Assembly: GCA_018665625.1 (NCBI GenBank)
Contig: JABJCF010000219.1
Coordinates: forward strand, 1-27,431
Direction: 5' to 3'
Source: Nitrospina sp.
Lineage (GTDB): Bacteria; Nitrospinota; Nitrospinia; Nitrospinales; VA-1
Length of the DNA: 27,431 bases
The first letter of the stretch is position 1, and the number at the start of each line of letters is the position of its first letter. The notes under the pieces are model-generated. The model was not told the DNA's origin. It saw nothing but the letters and a program-made list of their open reading frames with translations, and ran no database searches. Position numbers and translations under genes: made by a program. Below, in pieces: positions 1-7,516 of this stretch.

Positions 1-887
1 TTCCAGAAGTTGTGGCCCAGGTCAATGGCGTGGATGTCAGCGGAGATTCCATTTCCCGTGAACTGAAAAAGGCCGCGGAGCAATACAAGAAACGCGGTAT
101 GCCTCTCAATGCGGATCAGGAAAAGTCCGCCGCAAAAAAACTGATCGATGACGAAATCGGACGCACCCTGCTAGTCCTGAAGGCTAAAGACTCTGGAATC
201 AGTATCACGAAAGATATGCTGGACAAACGGATTGAGGAAGTGCAAGCCAAGTTCAGGTCGGAATCAGTTTTCGCCCATAAACTTGCCGACCGGGGCATGA
301 CTCTGGAGCAATATCGAGCCGAACTGGAAATTGATTCCTATGTTGACCAGATCATCAAAAAAGAAATCGAACCGAAAATCCAGATTCCTGAAAATGAAAC
401 CCGCGACTACTACGAAAAAAACAAAAACAAATTCATACGCCAGGAGCAGGTCCGGGCCAGTATCATTCTGTTAAAGTTTAATCCTTCGGAAGGAAAATCG
501 GGAGAACAGAAAACCCTGAAAAAGTTTCAGTCCATTATCGACCAGGCTCGAAGTGGAACCGATTTCTCAGCATTGGCCACGAAATTTTCTCATGACAGTT
601 TGGCCCCAAAAGGAGGAGATCTGGGATACTTTACCCGCAAGCAAATGCTTCCAGCTTTCAGCGACAGAGCTTTTAAAATGAAAGTGGGCGAAGTCAGCGA
701 TATTTTCCGTACCGGGCACGGGTTCCACGTCCTTAAAGTTACGGATAGAAAACCGGCGGGCACCAGCCCCTTCGAGGCCGAAAAAGAAAAGATCAAAAAT
801 TTTCTCAGTCAAAAGAAAGTTTCACAAGCCACCCGTGACTATATCGAAGTTCTGAAAAAGCAGGCAAAAATCAAAACCTACTTCTAG
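1..887 (+). CDS. SurA/PpiC-type peptidyl-prolyl isomerase, 5' truncated by the window
   Basis: Parvulin-family foldase expected to act on envelope proteins in the periplasm. The frame is open to the window edge: codons P-E-V precede the GTG at 12, and V-A-Q-V-N-G is a typical mature SurA start, so the signal peptide lies upstream of the window. Counting from position 12, residues 1-130 form a helical SurA-N-like region. Residues about 144-250 are a PpiC rotamase domain with GGDLGYF (201-207) and GFHVLKV (from 237), both hallmark segments. Only one rotamase domain is present, whereas E. coli SurA has two, so it could equally be a PrsA/PpiD-like foldase. A GC hairpin begins inside the stop codon. 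Family assignment is firm; the exact orthologue is not. Confidence 0.85.
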   Translation, partial: PEVVAQVNGVDVSGDSISRELKKAAEQYKKRGMPLNADQEKSAAKKLIDDEIGRTLLVLKAKDSGISITKDMLDKRIEEVQAKFRSESVFAHKLADRGMTLEQYRAELEIDSYVDQIIKKEIEPKIQIPENETRDYYEKNKNKFIRQEQVRASIILLKFNPSEGKSGEQKTLKKFQSIIDQARSGTDFSALATKFSHDSLAPKGGDLGYFTRKQMLPAFSDRAFKMKVGEVSDIFRTGHGFHVLKVTDRKPAGTSPFEAEKEKIKNFLSQKKVSQATRDYIEVLKKQAKIKTYF

Positions 888-960
888 CGGCGAGCCGCCG
901 CTGGCATATTGCAATGGTTCATTCTGCTGAAATATCTCTTTACTAGCCAATTTTAGCACT
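886..960 (+). repeat. Degenerate copy (E) of the dispersed intergenic element
   Basis: It opens with a perfect 7-bp hairpin with a 3-nt loop (AGCGGCG/CGCCGCT, 886-902) that overlaps the stop codon of the foldase gene. CTGGC follows at 901-905, then ATATT (906-910) pairing with AATAT (931-935) around a loop containing GGTTCATTCTGCT. This matches the order of parts in the better copies near 12650 and 16560, but sequence identity is modest. There is no U-tract after the hairpin, so it is not a standard intrinsic terminator. Confidence 0.35.
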
Positions 961-1053
961 TGTCCGTGATACTCATCCGGAACATGAATGGATATGAAGA
1001 AATTAAATACCAAGACATGTTATTTAACATCTCACCCTCTTGAGGTTTTAGCG

Positions 1054-1686
1054 ATGAAAAAAAATCTGACTCTTATTTGTTATGCTATTGCAGGAATTAT
1101 CATGGTAATCGGTTCATCAGGTTGTGCAACGGTCGTAACTTCTGCGGCTCAAAAGGCATGGGAAATTCGTAGCACTGAAGATCAGGTCACCGACTCAAAA
1201 ATCCATACTGGAATTCTGGATAGACTAAAGAACAAAGACAAAAGCCTGCTTCTTGATGTGAATGTGGATGTCTGGGAACAAAGGGTACTTCTTACAGGAA
1301 CCGTGGATGATCAGAAACTGACTTCTGAAATTGAGAGTCTCGCAAAACAGGACTCGCGCATTAAAATTCTGCACAACAAAATCAAGGTAGTCACTACAGA
1401 GGAAAAAGAAGCACTTCGTAAACAAAAAGAAGCAGGTGGCGATGGAAAAAGCGGGGTGGGGCAATTTGTCAACGATTTCTGGATCGAAACAAAAATTAAA
1501 GCACAATTATTAACAGAATCAAAAGTCGGCTCCGTCAACTATTTTTACAGATCAATATTGAACGATATTTATGTGATTGGCGAGTCTACCAGTAGTGAAG
1601 AAAAAAGACTGGTTCTTTCAATAATCCGTGCTACGGAGGGTGTTAGATCCGTTCAGGAATATATAGCCGTATCAGACAACTATTAA
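1054..1686 (+). CDS. Two-BON-domain lipoprotein, DolP/OsmY-like
   Basis: Envelope lipoprotein probably involved in outer-membrane integrity, as known for DolP (YraP). I chose the ATG at 1054 because TTGAGG lies 8 bases upstream and it starts a lipoprotein signal (M-K-K-N, a hydrophobic core, then S-S-G-C with Cys24); the in-frame ATG at 988 adds 22 residues that do not look like a signal. From 1054 the protein is 210 residues, with BON domains at about 47-113 and 139-206. The second starts D-F-W-I-E-T-K-I-K-A-Q-L-L, very close to the second DolP BON domain. The lipobox is weak (Ser at -3), so lipidation is likely but not certain. Confidence 0.8.
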   Translation: MKKNLTLICYAIAGIIMVIGSSGCATVVTSAAQKAWEIRSTEDQVTDSKIHTGILDRLKNKDKSLLLDVNVDVWEQRVLLTGTVDDQKLTSEIESLAKQDSRIKILHNKIKVVTTEEKEALRKQKEAGGDGKSGVGQFVNDFWIETKIKAQLLTESKVGSVNYFYRSILNDIYVIGESTSSEEKRLVLSIIRATEGVRSVQEYIAVSDNY

Positions 1687-1716
1687 CTCGGACTGAAAAT
1701 ATCTTGTTTTGTTCCC

Positions 1717-1743
1717 ACCCGGCGTGGCCCCGCCACGCCTGGT
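1717..1743. terminator. Strong GC hairpin between convergent genes
   Basis: A 27-nt palindrome with 11 base pairs, one mismatch and a CCC loop (arms ACC-C-GGCGTGGC and GCCACGCC-T-GGT). It sits between the BON-protein stop (1686) and the stop of the small minus-strand gene (1749). On the plus strand a T6 run follows eight bases later inside the small gene; on the minus strand there is no T-run. A shared terminator is plausible but is not canonical in either direction. Confidence 0.5.
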
Positions 1744-1748
1744 GAGAG

Positions 1749-1922
1749 CTATTTTTTCTTGGATTTTCCGCCGTCAATCTGGCTGATTTTACGTTTAACG
1801 GTTTTTTGTTTATCCTTGTCGAAATCGACTTTCAGATAAACCGTTTTGGAAAATACCTTGTGAACCGTGCCTTCTTTTTTCTTCCCGGCAAAATCAATTT
1901 TGATCTTGTCTCCAACTTTCAT
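1749..1922 (-). CDS. Small basic 57-residue protein
   Basis: A short complete reading frame beginning M-K-V-G-D-K-I-K-I-D-F and ending in K-S-K-K-K. It is preceded by a good ribosome-binding site: AGGAAGAGGTG lies just upstream of the ATG at 1922. It is very rich in Lys, with alternating beta-strand-like segments (G-T-V-H-K-V-F, T-V-Y-L-K-V-D-F) that resemble a small SH3/KOW-like barrel binding nucleic acid or ribosome. That structural guess is inference. It is divergent from priA and convergent with the BON gene. The start, RBS and absence of overlap with other genes support a real gene. I do not recognise a named family. Confidence 0.7.
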   Translation of the reverse strand: MKVGDKIKIDFAGKKKEGTVHKVFSKTVYLKVDFDKDKQKTVKRKISQIDGGKSKKK

Positions 1923-2050
1923 AGCTTCACCTCTTCCTAATACTCAAAAACGTGTTCATAACCTGCATATTCGCAACTAAAGCGACCTATGTACTTTGAA
2001 AAAATTGAGATTAGAGTAAAACCTCCAGCGAGTCAATTATTTCTTACCCT

Positions 2051-2165
2051 TCAGCCGGGGCTACTACCCACAGAGGCCTAAAATCATGTCTCTCAGCCAT
2101 GAAAACTCTTTGCATGCCCGTAGAAGTGATTGCGAGTTTGCTCCCCTGTGAAGGGGTGGTACAAT
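2051..2165 (+). repeat. Dispersed intergenic element, copy A (upstream of priA)
   Basis: Parts in order: a short AGCC/GGCT inverted repeat near 2052; TCATG (2085-2089) pairing with CATGA (2098-2102) around the loop TCTCTCAGC; an ACTCTTTGC segment (2105-2113) matching AGCTCTTGC in copy B; an inserted stretch of about 20 bases; and TTTGCTCCCCTGTGAAGGGG (2137-2156), matching the right end of copy B. Identity to copies B and C is partial in the middle and high at the right end. Confidence 0.55.
2138..2165 (+). promoter_or_regulatory. Candidate priA promoter with palindromic spacer
   Basis: The -35 is TTGCTC (2138-2143) and the -10 is TACAAT (2160-2165), with a 16-base spacer containing CCCCT-GTGA-AGGGG. 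The same arrangement and spacing recur upstream of aroA. It lies inside the longest open frame of priA, which argues that translation starts downstream, at 2195. Predicted transcript start is near 2172. Confidence 0.5.
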
Positions 2166-2194
2166 CATTTGAATTTTCTAAACACCCTGCCCGG

Positions 2195-4702
2195 ATGAAC
2201 ACACAGACAGAAATTGAATCTATTAACGCTCCATCTTCCCAGGTGACCCCTTATGCGGAAGTGGTGTTCAATCTTCCGATAAAAGAGCCCTTTACCTATA
2301 AGATTCCTCCCGAGTTCAGCGGAAAAGTTCAGGTGGGCATGCGGGTATTGGTCCCTTTTGGGCGCCGCCGAATTACAGGCTATGTCGTGAACCTCACCGT
2401 TAAGTGGGATAAAGAAATCCAATTAAAATCAATCAGCGATCTCCCAGACGCAGAACCTGTTGTCAGTGAAGAGATTCTATCTCTCGCCCGATGGATGGGA
2501 GAATATTACCAGTCCTCCTGGGGTGAAGCCATTCGCGCGACCCTTCCTGCTGGAATCGATGATGAAAACCGGGAAGAGTTTTCCATTACAGAAGCCGGGG
2601 CTATAGCATTAGATAATGGCTCGCTTTCCAAATCGGCCGTTTATATTTTGAATTTTATCAGCAAACGCCCCAGGACCACTTTGAAGCAATGCCAAAAAGA
2701 ACTGGGCAAAAAGTTCAGTGCCTACGCCCTCGCCCGCTTAAAGCAGGACGGGTTGTTGGATACCTCGCACCAAACCCGGAAAAGCAAAGTCGGCTACCAG
2801 TTTATCAAATTGGTCCGCCTTGCCAATCCCCAACCAGATGATGAAAAAATTGAACATCTGCTCAAACGCAGCCCCAAACAAAAATTAATATTCGATCTAT
2901 TGAGAAAAAAGGAAATCAGCCTATCGGAATTGGAAACCCGGATACCAGCTAGCTCCTCCGCCTTGCGCGGTCTAAAAGAAAAAAAGCTGGCAGAAGTTGT
3001 TACAGAAAAAAAAGCCCGCGAAGCCTTCGTTCCCGAAGGAACGATGAACCAGCCTTTTGGCGTTTCTCTGACCCTCTCTCCCGATCAGGAAAAAATATTT
3101 AAGGAACTCCGTTCGGCTATTGAGGCAGAGCGGTTCCAATCATTCCTGCTTCACGGAGTAACAGGAAGCGGCAAAACCGAAGTATATATCCGGTGCATCC
3201 AGCGCATACTGGAAATGGGTAAAACTGCAGTCATGATGGTTCCTGAAATCTCCCTCACCCCGCAAACGGTCGAGCGGTTTCGCCAACGCTTTGGTGACCG
3301 GGTAGCCATTTTGCATAGTGGCTTATCGCAAACCGAACGCTATCTGGAATGGAAAAAAATCCGCGATGGAAAGGTATCGATTGCTGTCGGTGCCCGCTCA
3401 GCAGTGTTCGCACCCTTTAAAAATCTGGGCATGATCGTTATCGACGAAGAACACGATAGCTCTTATAAACAGGATTCCAATCCTCGCTACCACGCCAGGG
3501 ATACCGCCGTCATGAGGGCCCGGTCGTTAAATGCGGTGGTCCTTATGGGTTCTGCAACACCATCTATGGAATCCATTCAGAACACACGTTTGAAAAAATA
3601 CAATTACCTTTCGCTTGAAAGCCGGATCGGTGAGAGCATGTTACCAATCGTGAGCCTTGTGGATATGATACGCGAGCGTAAGGAATTTAAAAATTTTTCC
3701 ATGCTTTCCGGAGCTCTGCGTAGCGCAATTCGTGACCGACTTTCCCGCAAGGAACAGGTCTTCCTGTTTCTCAATCGCCGAGGCACGGCTCGATTTGTTT
3801 TTTGTCCCGACTGCGGTTACGTATTAGAATGTGCTCACTGTAGTGTCACCCTCACCTTTCACGGCAAGGAAGACCGCCTGCTCTGCCATTATTGTAATTT
3901 TAGGGCGCGCATGCCCGGTCACTGCGTGGAATGCCACGGGAAAGTAATTCGTTTCAGTGGTTTTGGCACCCAGAAACTTGAGGAGGAAGTCAAAAAACTA
4001 TTCCCGAATGCCCGGACAACTCGCCTCGACCGGGACACCACCCGGGGCCGGGACTCGTTCGCCGCGATGCACCGCAATATGAATGCGGGGAATATCGACA
4101 TCCTCATCGGGACACAAATGATCACCAAAGGGCATGACTTCCCCAACGTCACGCTGGTCGGGGTGGCTCACGCAGATTTATCCCTGAATATACCGGATTT
4201 CAGATCGTGCGAGAGAGCCTTCCAGTTGTTGACGCAGGTCGCAGGGCGAGCGGGGCGTGGAAAAGTTCCAGGAAAAGTAATTATCCAGACCAACAATCCC
4301 GACCACTATATGTTCGAGTTTGTTCAGGAACACGATGTCAACGCTTTCCACGAGAAAGAATTAAAACTCAGGCGGCAACTCAACTATCCTCCATTCACCC
4401 GACTTGTTGCTGTGGAAATTATAAGCGATAATGAATCGTTGGGCAAAAGTAGCGCCGACAAACTGGGACGCGCTCTTGCCCGGCAGGCAACCCGACAAAA
4501 AGGAGTAGAACTATTAGGCCCCTCGAAGGCGGCTTTATATCAGATTCAAAACAAGTTTCGCTGGCATTTAATATTACGAGGCCAGAACATGCAGGCCCTG
4601 CAAAAGGTTCTGGCAAACTGCCAGGAACTGCATGAACTCAAATCTTCTTCCAGCGGAAAATTCAAGATTTCTATCGATGTCGACCCCTTCAACCTTCTAT
4701 AA
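2195..4702 (+). CDS. priA: Primosomal replication-restart helicase PriA
   Basis: 3'-5' superfamily 2 DNA helicase that recognises stalled forks and reloads the replisome. From the ATG at 2195 it is 835 residues. The frame stays open to 2099, but that part contains a promoter-like element, so the shorter start is preferred; the RBS at 2195 is poor. Visible parts: N-terminal 3'-end-binding and winged-helix regions (to about 260), Walker A G-V-T-G-S-G-K-T (321-328), DEEH (417-420), G-S-A-T-P motif III, and eight zinc-site cysteines (537, 540, 546, 549, 564, 567, 577, 580) inside the helicase C-lobe. All residues expected for two zinc sites are present. Identity is certain; only the start is uncertain. 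Confidence 0.96.
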   Translation: MNTQTEIESINAPSSQVTPYAEVVFNLPIKEPFTYKIPPEFSGKVQVGMRVLVPFGRRRITGYVVNLTVKWDKEIQLKSISDLPDAEPVVSEEILSLARWMGEYYQSSWGEAIRATLPAGIDDENREEFSITEAGAIALDNGSLSKSAVYILNFISKRPRTTLKQCQKELGKKFSAYALARLKQDGLLDTSHQTRKSKVGYQFIKLVRLANPQPDDEKIEHLLKRSPKQKLIFDLLRKKEISLSELETRIPASSSALRGLKEKKLAEVVTEKKAREAFVPEGTMNQPFGVSLTLSPDQEKIFKELRSAIEAERFQSFLLHGVTGSGKTEVYIRCIQRILEMGKTAVMMVPEISLTPQTVERFRQRFGDRVAILHSGLSQTERYLEWKKIRDGKVSIAVGARSAVFAPFKNLGMIVIDEEHDSSYKQDSNPRYHARDTAVMRARSLNAVVLMGSATPSMESIQNTRLKKYNYLSLESRIGESMLPIVSLVDMIRERKEFKNFSMLSGALRSAIRDRLSRKEQVFLFLNRRGTARFVFCPDCGYVLECAHCSVTLTFHGKEDRLLCHYCNFRARMPGHCVECHGKVIRFSGFGTQKLEEEVKKLFPNARTTRLDRDTTRGRDSFAAMHRNMNAGNIDILIGTQMITKGHDFPNVTLVGVAHADLSLNIPDFRSCERAFQLLTQVAGRAGRGKVPGKVIIQTNNPDHYMFEFVQEHDVNAFHEKELKLRRQLNYPPFTRLVAVEIISDNESLGKSSADKLGRALARQATRQKGVELLGPSKAALYQIQNKFRWHLILRGQNMQALQKVLANCQELHELKSSSSGKFKISIDVDPFNLL

Positions 4703-4709
4703 ACCAGAT

Positions 4710-4737
4710 TTGCACTTCTCCACTAACCTTATATTGA
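4710..4737 (+). promoter_or_regulatory. Weak promoter candidate for the VTT-family gene
   Basis: TTGCAC (4710-4715) and TATTGA (4732-4737) are separated by 16 bases, ten bases before the ATG at 4748. The -10 is poor and the leader would be very short; TTATAT (4730-4735) is an alternative -10. Confidence 0.3.
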
Positions 4738-4747
4738 AACCACATCT

Positions 4748-5335
4748 ATGAAATTTTTTCGAGCTATGTATGATTGGGTCCTGCATTGGGCTGGGACCCC
4801 TTATGCGCTTCCGGCATTATTTTTTGTCTCGTTTGTAGAATCCTCCTTTTTCCCGATTCCACCCGATGTCTTATTGATCGCTATGGTCGTTGCTGTGCCG
4901 GCACTCTGGCTAAAGTTTTCTTTTTTCTGCTCCGTGGCCTCGGTTTTAGGAGGAATGTTTGGTTATTTCATCGGCTACCAGTTCATGGACCTGATCGGCA
5001 ATCGTATCGTTGAGATATATCATCTTCAAGCCAAGTTCGAAAAAATAGGCGCTCTCTATGACGAACATCAGGCATGGGCCGTTGCCGCCGCAGGCTTTAC
5101 ACCCTTGCCTTACAAAATATTTACCCTGGCGGCAGGGTCATTTAAAATCAACTTCCCGACCTTTGTTCTGGCATCGGCCATCAGTCGTTCAGCGCGGTTT
5201 TTTCTGGTCGGATTTATTGTTTATAAGTTTGGACCTCCCATTAAGGTAGTGCTTGAAAAATATTTTAATATATTCAGCATTGTATTTTTTGTTCTGCTTT
5301 TCTTGGGATTTTATCTATTAAAATTTGTGCTTTGA
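4748..5335 (+). CDS. DedA/YqaA-type VTT-domain membrane protein
   Basis: Inner-membrane protein of 195 residues with several hydrophobic segments and the VTT/SNARE-associated signature. F-V-E-S-S-F-F-P-I-P-P-D-V-L-L (about 28-42) forms the first re-entrant region, followed by a G-x-x-x-G-Y-F-I-G-Y helix and then T-P-L-P-Y-K-I-F-T-L-A-A-G (about 117-129), the second re-entrant motif. Members of this superfamily have been linked to phospholipid or undecaprenyl-phosphate flipping and membrane-potential tolerance. Length fits the YqaA subgroup. It lies 45 bases after priA and 12 bases before cutA. Function beyond the family is inference. Confidence 0.82.
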   Translation: MKFFRAMYDWVLHWAGTPYALPALFFVSFVESSFFPIPPDVLLIAMVVAVPALWLKFSFFCSVASVLGGMFGYFIGYQFMDLIGNRIVEIYHLQAKFEKIGALYDEHQAWAVAAAGFTPLPYKIFTLAAGSFKINFPTFVLASAISRSARFFLVGFIVYKFGPPIKVVLEKYFNIFSIVFFVLLFLGFYLLKFVL

Positions 5336-5347
5336 TGGAGGCTTGCT

Positions 5348-5671
5348 ATGAGTGAGCATTGCGTAATATTCATCACCGCCGGATCAAAAGAGATGGCGGA
5401 CACATTGAGCCGGGGACTTGTCGAGAGCAAACTGGCTTTCTGTGTCAACACCGTTCCGGGAATTCAGTCCACCTATCACTGGGAAGGTAAAATCCATGTC
5501 GATGAGGAAATACTTTTGATCGTCAAAACCCGCAAAGACCTCTACGATGCTCTGGAAAGCTGGGTCAAAACAAACCATAGCTATGACGTACCGGAAATCA
5601 TTGCTTTGCCTATCGAGCGAGGTCTTCCTGAATACCTGTCGGGAATTGATGACTGGGTAAGAGGACCATGA
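5348..5671 (+). CDS. cutA: CutA1-family divalent-ion tolerance protein
   Basis: Small cytosolic protein of 107 residues, the usual size for the trimeric CutA1 family. Recognisable segments are F-I-T-A-G-S near the N-terminus, W-E-G-K-I-H-V-D-E-E, K-T-R-K-D-L, and Y-D-V-P-E-I-I-A-L-P-I near the C-terminus. TGGAGG is well placed before the ATG. The last bases overlap the next start (ATGA, 5668-5671), so it is probably translationally coupled to the MsrP-like gene. The metal-tolerance role is historical; the actual function of CutA1 proteins is poorly known. Confidence 0.93.
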   Translation: MSEHCVIFITAGSKEMADTLSRGLVESKLAFCVNTVPGIQSTYHWEGKIHVDEEILLIVKTRKDLYDALESWVKTNHSYDVPEIIALPIERGLPEYLSGIDDWVRGP

Positions 5672-6636
5672 CCCCTATCCACATAAAAAAGGAATGGGCG
5701 ATTTCAGAAAATCTGGCTACGCCGGAGTCGGTATATCTGCGCCGACGGGAATTTTTGAAAGGCACGGCATTAACTGCCGCCGCCACTGTTGGGACTCTTT
5801 ATGGTTGCGGCCCTTCTACTCCCCCGAAAGTTCTGCCTGAAGTTGAGTGGAGCGAATTGGAAAAATCGATCTACCCCGCTAAAAGAAATCCGGTTTATGA
5901 GTTGGATAGACCTCTGACGCCAGAAAAGATCGCCTCCAGCTACAATAATTTTTATGAATTTGGGTCAGACAAAACCGATCCGGTGCATTACGCACAGAAA
6001 CTCAGCACCCGACCCTGGGGCATTCAGGTAGGAGGACTGGTCAACAAGCCGAAGACATTCGACATGGACGAATTGCTGAAGACCATGCCCATGGAGGAGC
6101 GGGTATGCAGACTGCGCTGCGTGGAAGCTTGGGCCATGGCGGTGCCGTGGACAGGATTTCCTCTTCGAGAACTTCTAAAGCAAGTCGAGCCCAAACCGCA
6201 AGCCACCCATGTGAGGCTGGAAACTTTTTACACTCCCTTCACCGCGCAGGGGCAACTGGCTTTCTGGGAACCCTGGCCCTATGTGGAAGGATTGGCCCTT
6301 AAAGAGGCCATGAACGAGCTGGCATTCTTAGCCACGGGAATTTATGGGCATCCGCTTCCTAAACAGCATGGAGCTCCTGTGCGATTGGTTGTTCCCTGGA
6401 AATACGGATTCAAAAATATAAAATCCATCGTGAAGATTGAGTTGGTTGACTATCGTCCTTCGACTTTTTGGAACACGCTTCAAGGACTGGAATATGATTT
6501 CACCGCCAATGTAGATCCACGCATCCCGCACCCGCGCTGGCCTCAGACCCGTGAGAAAATGATTGGAACCGGAGACATCCGCCCGACCCAGCTCTATAAT
6601 GGTTATGAAAAATTTGTCGGCAACTTATACTCATGA
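5668..6636 (+). CDS. msrP: MsrP (YedY)-type periplasmic molybdopterin methionine-sulfoxide reductase catalytic subunit
   Basis: Sulfite-oxidase-fold molybdoenzyme. In E. coli, MsrP repairs oxidised methionine in periplasmic proteins. The protein has 322 residues. A Tat signal is visible: R-R-R-E-F-L-K-G at 25-32, then a hydrophobic stretch ending near G-C-G. R-L-R-C-V-E-A-W (Cys151) carries the expected Mo-ligating cysteine, followed by the family's M-A-V-P-W-T-G-F-P-L. Later segments such as Y-G-H-P-L-P, H-G-A-P-V-R-L and P-W-K-Y-G-F-K-N-I-K are typical. The usual partner MsrQ (haem membrane subunit) is not adjacent. The gene overlaps its neighbours by 4 bases on each side. Confidence 0.93.
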   Translation: MTPIHIKKEWAISENLATPESVYLRRREFLKGTALTAAATVGTLYGCGPSTPPKVLPEVEWSELEKSIYPAKRNPVYELDRPLTPEKIASSYNNFYEFGSDKTDPVHYAQKLSTRPWGIQVGGLVNKPKTFDMDELLKTMPMEERVCRLRCVEAWAMAVPWTGFPLRELLKQVEPKPQATHVRLETFYTPFTAQGQLAFWEPWPYVEGLALKEAMNELAFLATGIYGHPLPKQHGAPVRLVVPWKYGFKNIKSIVKIELVDYRPSTFWNTLQGLEYDFTANVDPRIPHPRWPQTREKMIGTGDIRPTQLYNGYEKFVGNLYS

Positions 6637-6974
6637 GGAAAACTTTAGTGACTCGATCAATAATAATTGCTTTGCTTTTTTTTGCCCTACTCCTTTCCCC
6701 CTTCACCGCATGGTCGGAGGATGAACAGGTACAGAGTGAAAAACATATCTATACCGTCATCGAATTTGAATCCACCTTCATGAACCGTAATAAAGAAAGA
6801 GTACTGGAAGTTCTCGGCGAACCAGACCGGAAGTGGGAACATCGAGGCAAAAAGGTATGGACATACAAGCAGGTCATCAAAGATCAGGAAAAAATCTGGG
6901 ACCAAAATATCATGTTCGATTTTGGCAGGGTCAACATGATGTGGGGCACCCCCTCTGACGAGAGGAAGCAATGA
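6633..6974 (+). CDS. Small exported BamE/SmpA-like protein
   Basis: 113 residues with a clear signal peptide (basic start, hydrophobic core about 9-24, likely cleavage after A-W-S). The mature part contains E-R-V-L-E-V-L-G-E-P-D-R-K-W (about 56-68) followed by V-W-T-Y-K, the pattern seen in BamE/SmpA-OmlA folds and in many small periplasmic proteins. No lipobox cysteine is present, so it is not a canonical BamE lipoprotein. Its start overlaps the msrP stop (ATGA), suggesting an envelope role tied to that enzyme; this is inference. Confidence 0.7.
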   Translation: MRKTLVTRSIIIALLFFALLLSPFTAWSEDEQVQSEKHIYTVIEFESTFMNRNKERVLEVLGEPDRKWEHRGKKVWTYKQVIKDQEKIWDQNIMFDFGRVNMMWGTPSDERKQ

Positions 6975-7003
6975 AAAATCTACTTAGGCTTGAGCAGGTA
7001 TTA

Positions 7004-7060
7004 GCTAGAATTTTTCATGCCGAGACTACCTTTTTCTAGCCAGTTGAAGATGTTGCTAGT
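7004..7060 (-). repeat. Dispersed intergenic element, partial copy D
   Basis: Read on the minus strand it carries ACTAGCA, CTGGC, GGTAGTCTCGGCATGAAAA and TTCTAGC. A perfect 7-bp inverted repeat (GCTAGAA 7004-7010, TTCTAGC 7034-7040) closes a 23-nt loop that holds the conserved CTCGGCAT. It lacks the CCCCT/AGGGG right end. It lies between the convergent stops at 6974 and 7072. Confidence 0.55.
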
Positions 7061-7071
7061 CGGCCCCGCGC

Positions 7072-7503
7072 CTAGCGGAAGAATTGTTGAATTTGTGCGC
7101 CCATGAATCCGGCGATGGCGCCTCCACTTCCTGCGGCGATGATGAGGATGTCCCGGTCTCCGGTGCGGTAGCCCAGATAAGCCCCTATTAAAACTCCCAG
7201 ACAGATGATGACCATAAAAAGTCTGCCCCCCAACCAGCCGACAAACCCGCCGACCACCAATCCCAGAAAGCAGGCGATAGTCATGAGAAGCGGACTGTGC
7301 ACCACCCAGCCCATAGCCAGTCCGGTCATGCCCATCAACCCCATGCCCAAATAAATTTCACTTTTGTTTTGCGTTTTGGGCATATAAACCTTAGCAAATT
7401 CAATGAATTTTGCGGTATCAAAATTGAGAGATAAGGCCAGACCCTCTTCATCCCAACTCTCTCCAATCGATGAAGACCTTTGTGCAAGTCGATAAAGCGG
7501 CAA
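7072..7503 (-). CDS. Small glycine-rich integral membrane protein
   Basis: Unrecognised protein of 143 residues if the TTG at 7503 is used. The C-terminal 95 residues hold three or four hydrophobic segments rich in Gly (G-M-G-L-M-G-M-T-G-L-A-M-G-W, G-L-V-V-G-G-F-V-G-W-L-G-G, G-S-G-G-A-I-A-G-F). An alternative ATG at 7383, preceded by AAGG, would give a 103-residue protein without the soluble acidic N-terminal part (about residues 11-40). It starts 13 bases after the XRE regulator stop, so the two are probably co-transcribed. No function can be assigned. Confidence 0.6.
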   Translation of the reverse strand: MPLYRLAQRSSSIGESWDEEGLALSLNFDTAKFIEFAKVYMPKTQNKSEIYLGMGLMGMTGLAMGWVVHSPLLMTIACFLGLVVGGFVGWLGGRLFMVIICLGVLIGAYLGYRTGDRDILIIAAGSGGAIAGFMGAQIQQFFR

Positions 7504-7516
7504 ACAAATTATTTTT

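Noticed and set aside
886..902. Perfect GC hairpin after the foldase stop as an intrinsic terminator
   Set aside because: No T-run follows; it is better explained as the left hairpin of the dispersed element.
4207..4431. 74-residue plus-strand frame inside priA
   Set aside because: Alternative frame within the conserved PriA C-terminal half; no start signal.
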